A stretch of DNA of 64,000 nt, taken from Adlercreutzia sp. ZJ176 (GTDB taxonomy: Bacteria > Actinomycetota > Coriobacteriia > Coriobacteriales > Eggerthellaceae). Positions 53,579 to 62,175 of this stretch are shown here, one piece after another. Where the stretch lies: NCBI RefSeq assembly GCF_011038975.1, contig NZ_JAAKEC010000009.1, positions 62,001 through 126,000 on the forward strand. The letters run 5' to 3'. Positions within the stretch are counted from its first letter, which is position 1. The number at the start of each line of letters is the position of its first letter. The notes below the pieces were generated by a model that was not told the DNA's origin, did no database searches, and worked only from the letters and a program-made list of their open reading frames with translations. A program made the translations under genes and the position numbers.

Positions 53579-54744
53579 CAGCGCACCCCATTCAGTATTT
53601 TGCAGAATCCCTCGAGGGCGAATTCGCCGCCGGATGGAACCACGTACCAGACGTTACTGGCATGCTGGAACTTCTCCTGGTATTTCTCAAGGTCAACTTC
53701 CTTGTGACAGCATACAAGCAATATGAGTTGCGGATTCTCGAGTGCACGTCGTGTTATATCAAGTATGTGCTCGTCTTCGAAAGAAAAGCCGAAGCTGATC
53801 AAGAGCGCGTTGTTGCGATCAAGCTCGTTCGCATAGAGGCGGAGAAGCTCGTAGTACGTTAACCCGAGAACGGTCTCTTCGAACTTTCGCTTTGTTGGAT
53901 TTATCAAGTAGAAGGCGCGATGGTAATCTGCGAGATAATCTACTAGATTTGAGGCGTCTTTCCCAGATAGCCCTTCCACAACCCTGACAAGATTACCTTC
54001 GGCCTCCTTGACCTGCGATTTGACGATCTGCTCAATTTGGGGAAGCTCAGCAAGGGCCATCGTGCCCGATGCTTTGCCCGCAAACGAGTCCAACGCTTCG
54101 ATGTAGTTGTGAAAGCAGATGTTATCGGAAGCATGGCTCTTGCCCCACGTAACCGACCCATGGAGCTTTATGACGTTAAGGGTGGGAACCTGCGCGGAGT
54201 ACTCCATGGAAAGGGATTGCTGATACTGCGTTCGGCTGAATGAACGGATGGCAAAAACAGGATTGACCCTTCCTTCAAACCCGTCGTTGTACGCACATCC
54301 CGACCGTTCCAGAGCAAGTTCGATCATGGGGTCGTAGTTGGTAGTGAACAGACATGCGCGCCTGGGAATCGTTGTCGTACCTCGCGTTTCGATAATTCGC
54401 TTGAGATGATCGCAGAAGTCGAGCATTTCGGTCGTCGGAGCAATATCGCGCATAGGCAGAAGGACGTTTTTGAAGTATTCGAGCTGCAAGAGAGCCTCAG
54501 CGAATTCAGCAAACACAGGGTCTTGCCATTTATGTTTGTGGCACCATTCAAGCCACTGCTCCCTATTACCGAGCGTCGGTAGCAAGCCTGCGCAAAACCC
54601 CGCACCTAGCAGAATGTTGATGTGTGAGTTCGAAAAGGCATTGCGCAGCGTTTCTTTCGAGAGGTCATCTAATTCTAAGCCGACGCCATTATCTGCACAG
54701 GTTATTACCTGCGAAGCGGGAGTAAACGAGAACGATTTACGCAT
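53578..54744 (-). CDS. SIR2-domain NADase of SIR2-HerA defence system
   Basis: The 388-residue SIR2-like protein shows NILLGAGFCAGLLPTLG (NAD-binding GAG), LFTTNYDPMIELAL (catalytic Asn region), NVIKLHGSVTWG (catalytic His) and ALLISFGFSFEDEHILD. In characterised SIR2-HerA systems infection triggers NAD+ depletion and abortive defence. The start at 54744 follows AAAGG; an in-frame ATG at 54810 is possible. Its stop overlaps the HerA start by one base. Confidence 0.9.
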   Translation of the reverse strand: MRKSFSFTPASQVITCADNGVGLELDDLSKETLRNAFSNSHINILLGAGFCAGLLPTLGNREQWLEWCHKHKWQDPVFAEFAEALLQLEYFKNVLLPMRDIAPTTEMLDFCDHLKRIIETRGTTTIPRRACLFTTNYDPMIELALERSGCAYNDGFEGRVNPVFAIRSFSRTQYQQSLSMEYSAQVPTLNVIKLHGSVTWGKSHASDNICFHNYIEALDSFAGKASGTMALAELPQIEQIVKSQVKEAEGNLVRVVEGLSGKDASNLVDYLADYHRAFYLINPTKRKFEETVLGLTYYELLRLYANELDRNNALLISFGFSFEDEHILDITRRALENPQLILLVCCHKEVDLEKYQEKFQHASNVWYVVPSGGEFALEGFCKILNGVR

Positions 54745-54867
54745 CAGGCAGCCTTTCGGGATTTGGTTATTGCCTGATCGTATGATAACCTTGGGGACCA
54801 AGAACCGCATGTTGATCGAACTCGTAGCGCACCAGCACAAAGGCAGGCGGGGTAGTGTTTTCCGCAA

Positions 54868-55354
54868 ATGCGGGCAAACGTGCTCGATTAGGGCTGGGCA
54901 AGGAGCGATCTATTGTGCGCTTCGACACCATTCGAGAATCTTAAACACCTTCAAAAACCAGCAGAAACCCGATTTGTTACAGTTGTCTACCCTACGTTGT
55001 GAAGCCTTGGGTGATGCGGCAGGACGACAGTCGCCACTTCGCCCAGTTTCTTCGAATCCGAAGCTGCGCGTCGGAGCAGGTGCACTCGATGGGCAGTATT
55101 CGGATAGAGGTCGGAATACCAGCTTGGCACACTTGTCACCCGCAATCAACCTCAACCTACCGTTACCACTTTTCACAAACTTCGTAGAAGCTCGCAGTCG
55201 AGGCGCATCGGTGATTACTGGATGATCGGTTACTGTCGGTGACGCAAACCCTAAAACCACAGTGCCAGATTGGCACCGTGTTCCGGCCTGGTGGCTCTTC
55301 ACGAAAACGGGGACCTACGCGCTTTCGCAGATTCCCATCGCACCCTCAGATGCC
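54868..55354. other. Gene-free stretch upstream of SIR2-HerA
   Basis: No supported gene. It should hold the SIR2-HerA promoter. Near 55240-55350 it aligns with 59430-59550 (palindrome, CGCTTTCGCAG hairpin piece, CGCACCCTCAG), another AbiE-module edge without an AbiE pair. Confidence 0.5.
55258..55280. promoter_or_regulatory. AbiE-associated palindrome, copy A
   Basis: CACAGTGCCA-GAT-TGGCACCGTG, one mismatch. It lies 514 bases upstream of the SIR2 start, with no AbiE gene beside it. Confidence 0.55.
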
Positions 55355-55390
55355 TCACCTTGCGAACAGGTCCTCGTAGCTCTCCGCGAA
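55355..55390 (-). pseudogene. 3' remnant of excisionase-like HTH gene
   Basis: Reads AESYEDLFAR then stop, matching KSYEDLLAR of the intact gene at 63686. Only the tail survives. Confidence 0.5.
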
Positions 55391-55412
55391 TTCCGTCGCT
55401 GACGATCTGGGC

Positions 55413-55721
55413 ATGGTGGGCGACGTGGTGATTCCTCCCATTGATCCCAAGCCGGTGGTGCTCTGGCCCCGTGCGCTGGTGCTTGCTGATGACATCCTTG
55501 AGTTCACCCGTCTGCACTCCGAGGGGTCGCCTTCGGGCGGAATCGTCGTTGAGGTCTTCGAAGCGACAGATGGCCATGAGACGCTGTCCAAGGTGCCGCG
55601 GCACAACCGAATGAAAGAGATAGTTTCCGTTGGGTTTGATGAGTCCTTCGCAAATGTATGGACGACGAGCCTTGAGACGGTGTTTGGCATGGGGGTATCT
55701 GAACGGAATCACGCAAGATGA
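55413..55721 (+). CDS. Doubtful hypothetical protein
   Basis: A 102-codon frame of ordinary composition (IPPIDPKPVVLWPRALVLAD, NVWTTSLETVFGMGV). It has no ribosome site and no family that I recognise. Neighbouring frames on the other strand are Ser/Thr- or Arg/His-rich and look like shadows, which slightly favours this one. It may equally be a fragment. Confidence 0.2.
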   Translation: MVGDVVIPPIDPKPVVLWPRALVLADDILEFTRLHSEGSPSGGIVVEVFEATDGHETLSKVPRHNRMKEIVSVGFDESFANVWTTSLETVFGMGVSERNHAR

Positions 55722-56007
55722 ACTATGTACTTGCGCCCTGCACGAAGCTAGAGGCTCTTGACCTTCAAAGTATGGGCTTCGGGGAGTCTCTCAGTGCGAA
55801 GATGGCTTTGGGTCATGTTCCTTGTTGCAGACGATCACGGTCGATGCCTCTTGGCAGACGCCGGCATTCACCAACAAGTATGCGACGTTCTACAACTGCA
55901 CCTCACTGGTCGATGGTAACGGGACCACGTATTCAAGCGGCAGGATCTCCGACGACTACATGAGGATTGATTCCGTGGGCCAAGCGGGGTATTTAAGGGT
56001 AAGCTAG
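55718..56007 (+). pseudogene. 3' end of a BspA-like (DUF285) surface protein, frameshifted
   Basis: One frame reads PCTKLEALDLQSMGF; near 55815 the homology moves to another frame: TITVDASWQTPAF, FYNCTSLVDGNGTTYSSG, YMRIDSVGQAGYLRV and stop. These are the repeat and terminal patterns of BspA-type surface proteins (FYNCTSLxGGNGTxY). The main body is absent. Confidence 0.6.
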
Positions 56008-56046
56008 CATAGAAAAGCCCCCCCCGTTGTGGAGGGGCTGCGACCA

Positions 56047-57069
56047 TTACCAGGTTTTGTCTTCGTAGGGCGTATCTGCGTGGCCTTTTGCTTTGCACCT
56101 GCTGACCAACTTGTCGAGAGGCCCTCTCCACATAGCCTTGAACCAGTTTGTGCCACCAAACCACTTTACGAGGGTGGGGCTAATTGCGTAGTAGATCTTG
56201 ATGAAGGCGCGTCCGGCAGCGGTCTCTGCAAGTTCGTAGTCGCGGAAACGGCGCAAGGTCCAAACCTCGGGGCAATCGTAGGAACCATAGGCTGCGGTAG
56301 CAACGTAGCAGCCTTTCTTTTCCTCTTTCTTTGAGGCCCAATACTCCTCATCGCTCATGTCTGACTCGACGCGGTCCAGCCATGCATAGATTATCGAATC
56401 AAAAAACTTGCCTACTCTTATATCGGTCCAGCGGTAGGACTTAAAATTGCCTGCGATCAGCTTCCCGTTTCTAGAAACAGTCGCTCTGTTCCCCGCATCT
56501 ATTACATCGAGACAGGGCATTTCGAAGTTGGAACTTTCGAGGTTCCACGCAGATACGTCAGGGTGATATATGTCAGGGATTCTGATCTCTGCGTCAGGAT
56601 CGTCAATTTGCCTTCGTTCGTATAAATTGATGCGTTGATTTATGCAAAACCGGAATGTTGATTGATATGAAGATGTCAGCGCTTTGAATACCTCGGGGTT
56701 GCTCTTGCGGGCCGCTCTTGCGGCTTTGGTAGCGCTTTTGAAGCAGTCGTCGATGGCGCTTTTGACTCTTCTCTCGAATTGCGGTTCGAACTTGTCTGGC
56801 GGTCCAGTGTAGCCTGCTTCAAATTTCGCCCAGTCCCAAGCCAGGTCATCTGCTTTCCTGCTATCCAGTCGTGGGTAGCCCTCTTTCTCGAGTGCGTTCT
56901 GCAAGTCATACGCCGAACTGTCAGCATGTTCGCTGATTGCATTAGACCAATATTGAAATGTGCCATAGTACGAAAACGGGTCACCTGTCATCACGGATAT
57001 TCTTTTGAGTTTCAAATGAGTTTCCTCTGTGAGCTTGAATACTTCATCTTCGGCTTTATTCGGTGCCAT
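56047..57069 (-). CDS. CFI-box-CTERM domain protein
   Basis: The 340-residue protein ends with GCYVATAAYGSYDCPEVWTL, RRFRDYELAETAAGRAF and YYAISPTLVKWFG, the CFI-box C-terminal domain, whose function is unknown. The N-terminal 250 residues are soluble and charged, without motifs that I recognise. It is less GC-rich than core genes. It is the only intact gene between the SIR2-HerA operon and AbiE copy 3, on the same strand, with its own long upstream gap. Confidence 0.8.
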   Translation of the reverse strand: MAPNKAEDEVFKLTEETHLKLKRISVMTGDPFSYYGTFQYWSNAISEHADSSAYDLQNALEKEGYPRLDSRKADDLAWDWAKFEAGYTGPPDKFEPQFERRVKSAIDDCFKSATKAARAARKSNPEVFKALTSSYQSTFRFCINQRINLYERRQIDDPDAEIRIPDIYHPDVSAWNLESSNFEMPCLDVIDAGNRATVSRNGKLIAGNFKSYRWTDIRVGKFFDSIIYAWLDRVESDMSDEEYWASKKEEKKGCYVATAAYGSYDCPEVWTLRRFRDYELAETAAGRAFIKIYYAISPTLVKWFGGTNWFKAMWRGPLDKLVSRCKAKGHADTPYEDKTW

Positions 57070-57917
57070 AGTGTTGCCCCCTTCTGTCTTGCGAGAACGG
57101 TGTAGCTTTGTTCAGGCGATACGAATCGCATTTGAGGCTTAAACCCCGCCCTGTCGAAGCTCTTTCATTTTGCCACTCTTTTACGACTTGTGAAGGTGCC
57201 GCGAGCGAACGATGGTTTGGAAATTGGGCGGAGACAAATTGAAGCAGCCCATGACTTTTGTCCTTTGGATGGGACTTTCTGGGCGTTTACCCATGGACAA
57301 ATGAACCCTAGAGAAGCGTTTTCTAGTGCTCCAGAGTGCTCCTTCGGGGTTTATAGAAACTAGCCTATGAACTGCAGAAACGCAATGAATCGTTTCCTAT
57401 TGTTATGAACCGTTATGAGTAAATTTTGTTCCCATTCAATCGTGGTAACTCTTAAATCGCGTCTTATGCGTTCAATAGCGTCCATGTGACCCAAATCCAT
57501 TATAGGGATTCTATCCTGTAGTGTTACCAGACCAGAAGCAATTTGCGTGTTCGACTATTCATTCTATCAAGGGAGTAGATCACCGAAAAACGAAAAGGCT
57601 GCTTACTCTGGGAAAACACGCCCGATTACAGATCACCCGACAACGGCGATCGCTCTATCCCCTGATTTCCACAAAATAATATTCCCCAGGAATATGAAAA
57701 GGAGTAGATCATCGTTTCTATAAACACGCTTTGAACAGGTAATTCGAAGAACGCTGTTAACAAGAAGCCGCCCAAGTGATAACAGGGCGCAGCAAGGAGC
57801 GATATTGCGGGTAAGCCACTTTCGATTTTTCCGATTGTTGAGCACATTAAGAAGGGCCCTTGCAATCTATCGATCCAGACTGAAACGCATCCTCGCATCC
57901 AGTCAATATTATCTTCT
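57070..57917. other. Gene-free AT-rich stretch
   Basis: No supported gene. GGAGTAGATCACCG (57572) and GGAGTAGATCATCG (57701) are near-identical; the second follows ATATTCCCCAGGAATAT, a palindrome resembling the AbiE 3' repeat at 61925. GGAGTAGATCATC also occurs at 49488. Confidence 0.55.
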
Positions 57918-58760
57918 TTAAGGGCTCAAGGCCCCATTGCATAACATACGCACGGCATCGAGCGCATCTTCCCACGAGAGCCCCGCCGCGAAGTCGTTCC
58001 TGTTCTGGTATCTCTTCCAATGCCCAGCCATATCCTCGCTTGCCGCCAAGGCATCGACGACAGATTCGCAATCAGCGAGCATGATGTCATGACCCCTCGC
58101 CTTCGCGGTTGCCGCGACGGCTTCCGCCAAGGTGCCGTAGTCGATGTCGGCTCCCATGTTGGCTAGCGCCCACATGTCGTAGAAGTCCCTCATGCGCGTG
58201 TTGAGCGTGGAGCGAACGAGCATGGTCTCGATCTTCTCGGCGAGCACGGTTTCCATGTTATATGCGAGGATGTCGATGTCGCGATCCTCAAGCATGAGAC
58301 GGTAGGCGTAGTTGATAGCCGAAGGCGTAATCGCATCACCCGTCGAAATATCGAGCTTCATGGGGATCTCCGTCTTGCCGAGGTGCGCACGCATCTCGAT
58401 ACGCACGCCTCCGTACTCCGAGTCCTCCATGATCTCGTATGCATCCTCAACATCGAAGGCCATGCCGTCTGCCAAGGGGATGGCGGCGATCACCCTCGTC
58501 ATCTTCACGGCGCTCTCGACATCCAGCGCCTTGTCCTGCATGGTGACGTCGGTGCCCCTCGTCATACGCTGCCCAATATCGAGCATGGAAGTCACGAGCA
58601 TGCCGCCTTTGAGGACGAGGTTTCCCTTGTATTCTGATTCCGCCACGCGCTCAAGGAAGCGCTCCATGGCATAGCGACGTTGCAAGAGCTGCGCCTTGCC
58701 GCTGTCCCCCTTGGCGAGGTTCTTGATGAGGTCTTTCACCTTCCTCGGATTGTCGATCAT
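57918..58760 (-). CDS. abiEii: AbiEii-like nucleotidyltransferase toxin, copy 3
   Basis: The 280-residue protein is of a different AbiEii subfamily from copies 1 and 2. LVLKGGMLVTSMLDIGQRM then TRGTDVTM marks motif I; where most relatives have DxD this copy reads GTD, lacking the first Asp by my alignment. YRLMLEDRDIDILAYNMETVLAEKIET and RMRDFYDMWAL are typical. ATG 58760 overlaps the antitoxin stop by four bases. If the Asp is truly missing the enzyme may be inactive or use another residue. Confidence 0.87.
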   Translation of the reverse strand: MIDNPRKVKDLIKNLAKGDSGKAQLLQRRYAMERFLERVAESEYKGNLVLKGGMLVTSMLDIGQRMTRGTDVTMQDKALDVESAVKMTRVIAAIPLADGMAFDVEDAYEIMEDSEYGGVRIEMRAHLGKTEIPMKLDISTGDAITPSAINYAYRLMLEDRDIDILAYNMETVLAEKIETMLVRSTLNTRMRDFYDMWALANMGADIDYGTLAEAVAATAKARGHDIMLADCESVVDALAASEDMAGHWKRYQNRNDFAAGLSWEDALDAVRMLCNGALSP

Positions 58761-59359
58761 AGGAGCACCCCCATAACGCCCCAGACACGCGATTCCATGT
58801 TCATCGTTCGTGCGTACTCTGACAAGCGCGCAAGGTTCTTGCCCTTGGAGGACACGTAGGACTTCAGCGCGTAGTTGAATTCGGTAACATCAGTGCTTTT
58901 TCTCTTGCGGATCACATCGCAGATGGTCCGCTCCTTGTCGTAGGCCTTGACCAGGTTGCCGTCCGGCGTCTTGACGTCACAAACTCCCATGCTGTGCCAC
59001 TCGGGCTTCACGTAGTAGATGCGAACGCCCTGGTCCTTGAGAGACGGCGAGTTGTAGCCGGACTCCACGCTGACCGACAGCGGGATGGGCTCGCGCTCGC
59101 TCATGTCGTGCAGGAACAGCGCGGCGTCATGCGAGAAGATGGCTTTCGGAAAGCGTGCCTGCAGCAGCGCAAGCTCGTCCGGAAAGGCGTCTTTGGACAG
59201 GTAGATGCCGCGCCCCTGCTTCTCAAGTTCCTTTTCCTTCACATAACGATAGAAGGAGTCCTTGGGAACCCCCTCCTTCGCAGCTGCTGAAGCTGTGATA
59301 ATGCCGTCGCCCTCTTCGAGGATGCGATCGAGCGTCTGGGTATGCTTTGCGACTTTCAT
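58757..59359 (-). CDS. abiEi: AbiEi-like antitoxin, copy 3
   Basis: The 200 residues have an N-terminal HTH (ILEEGDGIITASAAAKEGVPKDSFYRYVKEKELEKQGRGIYL) and the AbiEi C-terminal domain (FPKAIFSHDAALFLHDMSER, YNSPSLKDQGVRIYYVKPE, YDKERTICDVIRKR). The ATG at 59359 has no ribosome site; TATGAT ends six bases before it within a palindrome, as in copy 1. Confidence 0.9.
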   Translation of the reverse strand: MKVAKHTQTLDRILEEGDGIITASAAAKEGVPKDSFYRYVKEKELEKQGRGIYLSKDAFPDELALLQARFPKAIFSHDAALFLHDMSEREPIPLSVSVESGYNSPSLKDQGVRIYYVKPEWHSMGVCDVKTPDGNLVKAYDKERTICDVIRKRKSTDVTEFNYALKSYVSSKGKNLARLSEYARTMNMESRVWGVMGVLL

Positions 59360-59385
59360 ACTGAAATCATATCAAAGATTCAGTA
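59359..59385 (-). promoter_or_regulatory. AbiE copy 3 promoter/operator
   Basis: TACTGAA / TTCAGTA arms (59359-59365, 59379-59385) frame the -10 box TATGAT (59366-59371 on the minus strand). The -10 to ATG gap is six bases. The -35 is weak. Confidence 0.65.
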
Positions 59386-59463
59386 CAAAAGTAAGGTTTT
59401 GAAGTAAACGAATAAAGACCTTGCAAAAAGAGCGGTTGTTATCGGTGACACGGATCCGAAAAC

Positions 59464-59486
59464 AACGGTGCCAAATTGGCCCCGTT
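59464..59486. promoter_or_regulatory. AbiE-associated palindrome, copy B
   Basis: AACGGTGCCAA-A-TTGGCCCCGTT, one mismatch, 105 bases upstream of AbiEi copy 3. Confidence 0.6.
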
Positions 59487-59515
59487 GATCTGAACTGGTG
59501 ATTCTTCAAGAAAAT

Positions 59516-59541
59516 GGAGCCTGCACGCTTTCGCAGGCTCC
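59516..59541 (-). terminator. Terminator beside HTH remnant
   Basis: Arms GGAGCCTGC / GCAGGCTCC, then TTTTCTT on the minus strand. The last codons of the HTH gene (ARRGA and stop, 59551-59568) lie just before it. Confidence 0.7.
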
Positions 59542-59681
59542 TTCGCACCCTCAGGCGCCGCGCCTTGCGGCGAGCCGACTCCATGCAAGAGTGCTCTGCG
59601 TGGGGGCGGGTGAAGAGAATGGTGATCCGAAGAAGTTGCCCATGACCTGCGCCATCCGCGTCCATCTCTAGCTGTCAAAGC

Positions 59682-61175
59682 TCACCAGTTTTCAACCCGC
59701 AATTCAGTCGCACCCTCATTTTGCTTCGTCTCCCATTCGATCTGCGCCACCGCATTTGACAGCTGCCTGTCATGCGTAACCAACAGAAACGCGCCAGGAA
59801 AGCCGGTCAGCATTTCCTGCAGCGCTTCGATAGAGCCAACGTCAAGATGGTTTGTCGGCTCATCGAGTATGAGGAGGTTGGGATTCGCGACGAGCTGCTC
59901 GGCGAGCATGAGCTTGCGGAGTTCGCCTGGACTCAGATCGTCACCATCGAGCAGCTTGTCGGGGTCGGAATTCAACCGCGCCACAATGGAAAGGATGCGG
60001 CCCTTCATCTCCTGGGTCTGATCTCGAAGCTGCGCCAAGGCCCGCTCGCGCTCACCCGGTCCGACATCCTGGGGGACATACGCCACTTTGACGATGTCAG
60101 GGACCGATTCGACGATGCTCCGCACCACGAGGCTCTTTCCTGTTCCGTTCGCGCCGGTCAGCACCACGTGATCCGTTGGCAGAATCCAAAGCTCCGGTAC
60201 GTCTATCGAAAACTCGCCAGCAGACAGTCGCGCAGCCTCCAGGTGCACCACGGAGATTGAGCGCGCAGCGACGCCGAACTCGCCGATGTGATGATCGTAT
60301 CGCTTTGAGACGGCTCTCTTCGAAAGCTCTGCCTCGGCTTTTGCGAGCCGCGCGCTCATGCTGGACGAGAGCTTTCCCGCCACGCCGTCCTTTCCGGAGA
60401 ATATGGCGAGCCCTATCTTCTCACGTGCATCGCTGTCGTTCTTGGCCAGATTGCGCTTGCTGCGCTTGCCCTTCTGACGCGCCGCCTCCTCGCTCCTGCG
60501 CTGAGCTTCCGCTTTCAAGCGCCTCGCTTCGCGAGCGGCTTTCTCACGGCCCCTGATCGCGGAGGCTCGCTCGCTCGCCGCCTGATCGCTCGCCTTTGAG
60601 TACCCGCCGGGTCGCATGATCCAGCATGCGTCCTCGCACATCAGGCTCTGGCTCGCAAGGCCATCAAGCAGATCCCTGTCGTGCGAGATGAGGATTCCGA
60701 TGCCGTCAAACGAAGCGAGCGCCTTCTTCACGGTGTCGCGTGTGGTAGCGTCGAGATCATTCGTCGGCTCGTCCATGACGAGGACGTCGGGGCGCGCATA
60801 GAGGGCGCATGCGATCTGGAGCCGCTTCTGCTGACCGCCCGAGAGCGTATCGTAGCGCCAGAACCAATCGTCTTCGATGCGAAGCAGCGCTCTTGCCCGC
60901 CGCGCATCCTGACCCCAGTCCGATGCGAGGTCGAAGAGGTTCTTCGGCTCTTGGGTCGAGTCCTGCTGGCAGTATGCCGAGTAGAGCCTCGGGCTCACCG
61001 TCCCCGAGTCGGGCGCAATGATGCGCGCAGCGATACGGGCGAGCGTGCTCTTCCCGCATCCGTTGTCGCCGATGATGCCCGTCCATCCCGATGGGAACGT
61101 TGCGCTGACGTCGCTGATGGCAGGTGATGCCGTACCGGGATAGGCATAGCTGATGTGTGTGAGATTCAGTTGCAT
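59682..61175 (-). CDS. ABC-F family ATPase
   Basis: The 497-residue protein has two ABC domains: GDNGCGKST, LSGGQQKRLQIACALY, VLVMDEPTNDLD; and GANGTGKSL, LSPGELRKLMLAEQL, LLILDEPTNHLD. The linker (about 195-265) is Arg/Lys/Ala-rich and coiled, as in ribosome-protecting ABC-F proteins. It is not close to EttA in this window. Antibiotic resistance by ribosome protection is possible but unproven. The ATG at 61175 follows AAAGGAG. Confidence 0.87.
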   Translation of the reverse strand: MQLNLTHISYAYPGTASPAISDVSATFPSGWTGIIGDNGCGKSTLARIAARIIAPDSGTVSPRLYSAYCQQDSTQEPKNLFDLASDWGQDARRARALLRIEDDWFWRYDTLSGGQQKRLQIACALYARPDVLVMDEPTNDLDATTRDTVKKALASFDGIGILISHDRDLLDGLASQSLMCEDACWIMRPGGYSKASDQAASERASAIRGREKAAREARRLKAEAQRRSEEAARQKGKRSKRNLAKNDSDAREKIGLAIFSGKDGVAGKLSSSMSARLAKAEAELSKRAVSKRYDHHIGEFGVAARSISVVHLEAARLSAGEFSIDVPELWILPTDHVVLTGANGTGKSLVVRSIVESVPDIVKVAYVPQDVGPGERERALAQLRDQTQEMKGRILSIVARLNSDPDKLLDGDDLSPGELRKLMLAEQLVANPNLLILDEPTNHLDVGSIEALQEMLTGFPGAFLLVTHDRQLSNAVAQIEWETKQNEGATELRVENW

Positions 61176-61436
61176 GGCGAGCTCCTTTGAAGGGAGGTCG
61201 CGCAGGGCTCAGGCACGCGAAGCATGGATTCGAAAAGAGGGGAAACTGAAGCGATGCGGCACCCTGAAGCGCGACCGAATGTGTAGATGGTCGTATGGGG
61301 CGCCCAAAACGAGCATCGCTAGTTCTTCATCCAACCTGACCTAACTCGAAGCGTCGCCTGCCAAAGGCTCCGCTGATTAACTGATGCCAAGAATTATAGC
61401 ATGACGCCGGCCACGCAGCTCTCATCTAAAAACCGC

Positions 61437-61695
61437 ATGACAATAGGGTCAGGGCATTTTGCCGCACAAAGCCGCCGAGAAGTCGAGAACAACGATCTGA
61501 TGGAGCAAGCTATTGCTCTTCCCGAAAAGGAAGCCTCCGTCATCTGAAAGAACAATCCGCAGAAGCAAGGAATCACTCTCTTACAACCCTCGCACGTTCG
61601 GTATGTCAGTTCGTCAGGTCGAGCGAATCACAGGTATTGGCAGAGGAGTCATCAGTCGGGCAAAAAGTGACAGAACGCCCTGACCCTATTGTCAT
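61437..61695. mobile_element. RAYT/IS200-like remnant bounded by 19-bp inverted repeats
   Basis: ATGACAATAGGGTCAGGGC (61437-61455) and its exact inverse (61677-61695) bound 259 bases. Inside, the + strand reads FGMSVRQVERITGIGRGVI, like the C-terminal HTH of REP-associated Y1 transposases, with the rest missing. Confidence 0.55.
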
Positions 61696-61924
61696 TCTCT
61701 CAACTCAAAATTATTAGTTTGCACAGCAGTTTTAGTACAAGTATTCGCCTATTTCCACTCAATGATCGACAGACCATTGCTTTGTGTCATGAGAGCGTCT
61801 CCGTCCAAATGGTGTTGGCTAGTCCAAACCATCATTTCTCATATCAGTATCGTTTTGAACTCACCCGGATCGAGCAAGCTTGCGGTCGTTTTGAGTTCGT
61901 TTCGAGCCGCAGCAATCGAAAAGA

Positions 61925-62035
61925 TATTCCCCTGGAATAGCTAAGGAGTAAATTCCGCATAGCGGAGTAAATCGCTGACCAGAGCAAATGAGAAACGCTG
62001 AGTTCAAAGTGAGTTCAGATTGAGTTCACGCCCAA
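61925..62035. repeat. AbiE-associated 3' repeat, copy B
   Basis: ATTCCCCTGGAATAGCTAAG, GGAGTAAATTCCGCATAGCG, GAGTAAATCGCTGACC and TGAGTTCAGATTGAGTTC match 48241-48345 over about 100 bases. It lies 140 bases past AbiEii copy 2. Confidence 0.75.
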
Positions 62036-62097
62036 TGTCATAGCAATCGGATAGCATCAAGTGGTTCGCTCGTGATGACGCCCGCTTGTCCAAAAAG

Positions 62098-62124
62098 GCT
62101 ACGGTACCAAATTGGCACCGTAGC
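62098..62124. promoter_or_regulatory. AbiE-associated palindrome, copy C
   Basis: GCTACGGTACCAA-A-TTGGCACCGTAGC, one mismatch, on the 3' side of AbiEii copy 2. It could act as a terminator here, or mark the edge of a lost neighbouring module. Confidence 0.6.
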
Positions 62125-62175
62125 TCCAAGCAGGGCATATTCCCGTAAACAGTGAACAACAAAAAGCTACGAATG

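Noticed and set aside
55299-55712. Minus-strand frame of 137 codons near the BspA remnant
   Set aside because: It is Arg/His-rich, has no ribosome site and overlaps a more normal frame on the other strand.
57626-57898. 90-codon minus-strand frame before AbiE copy 3
   Set aside because: No ribosome site, poor composition and it overlaps repeat motifs.
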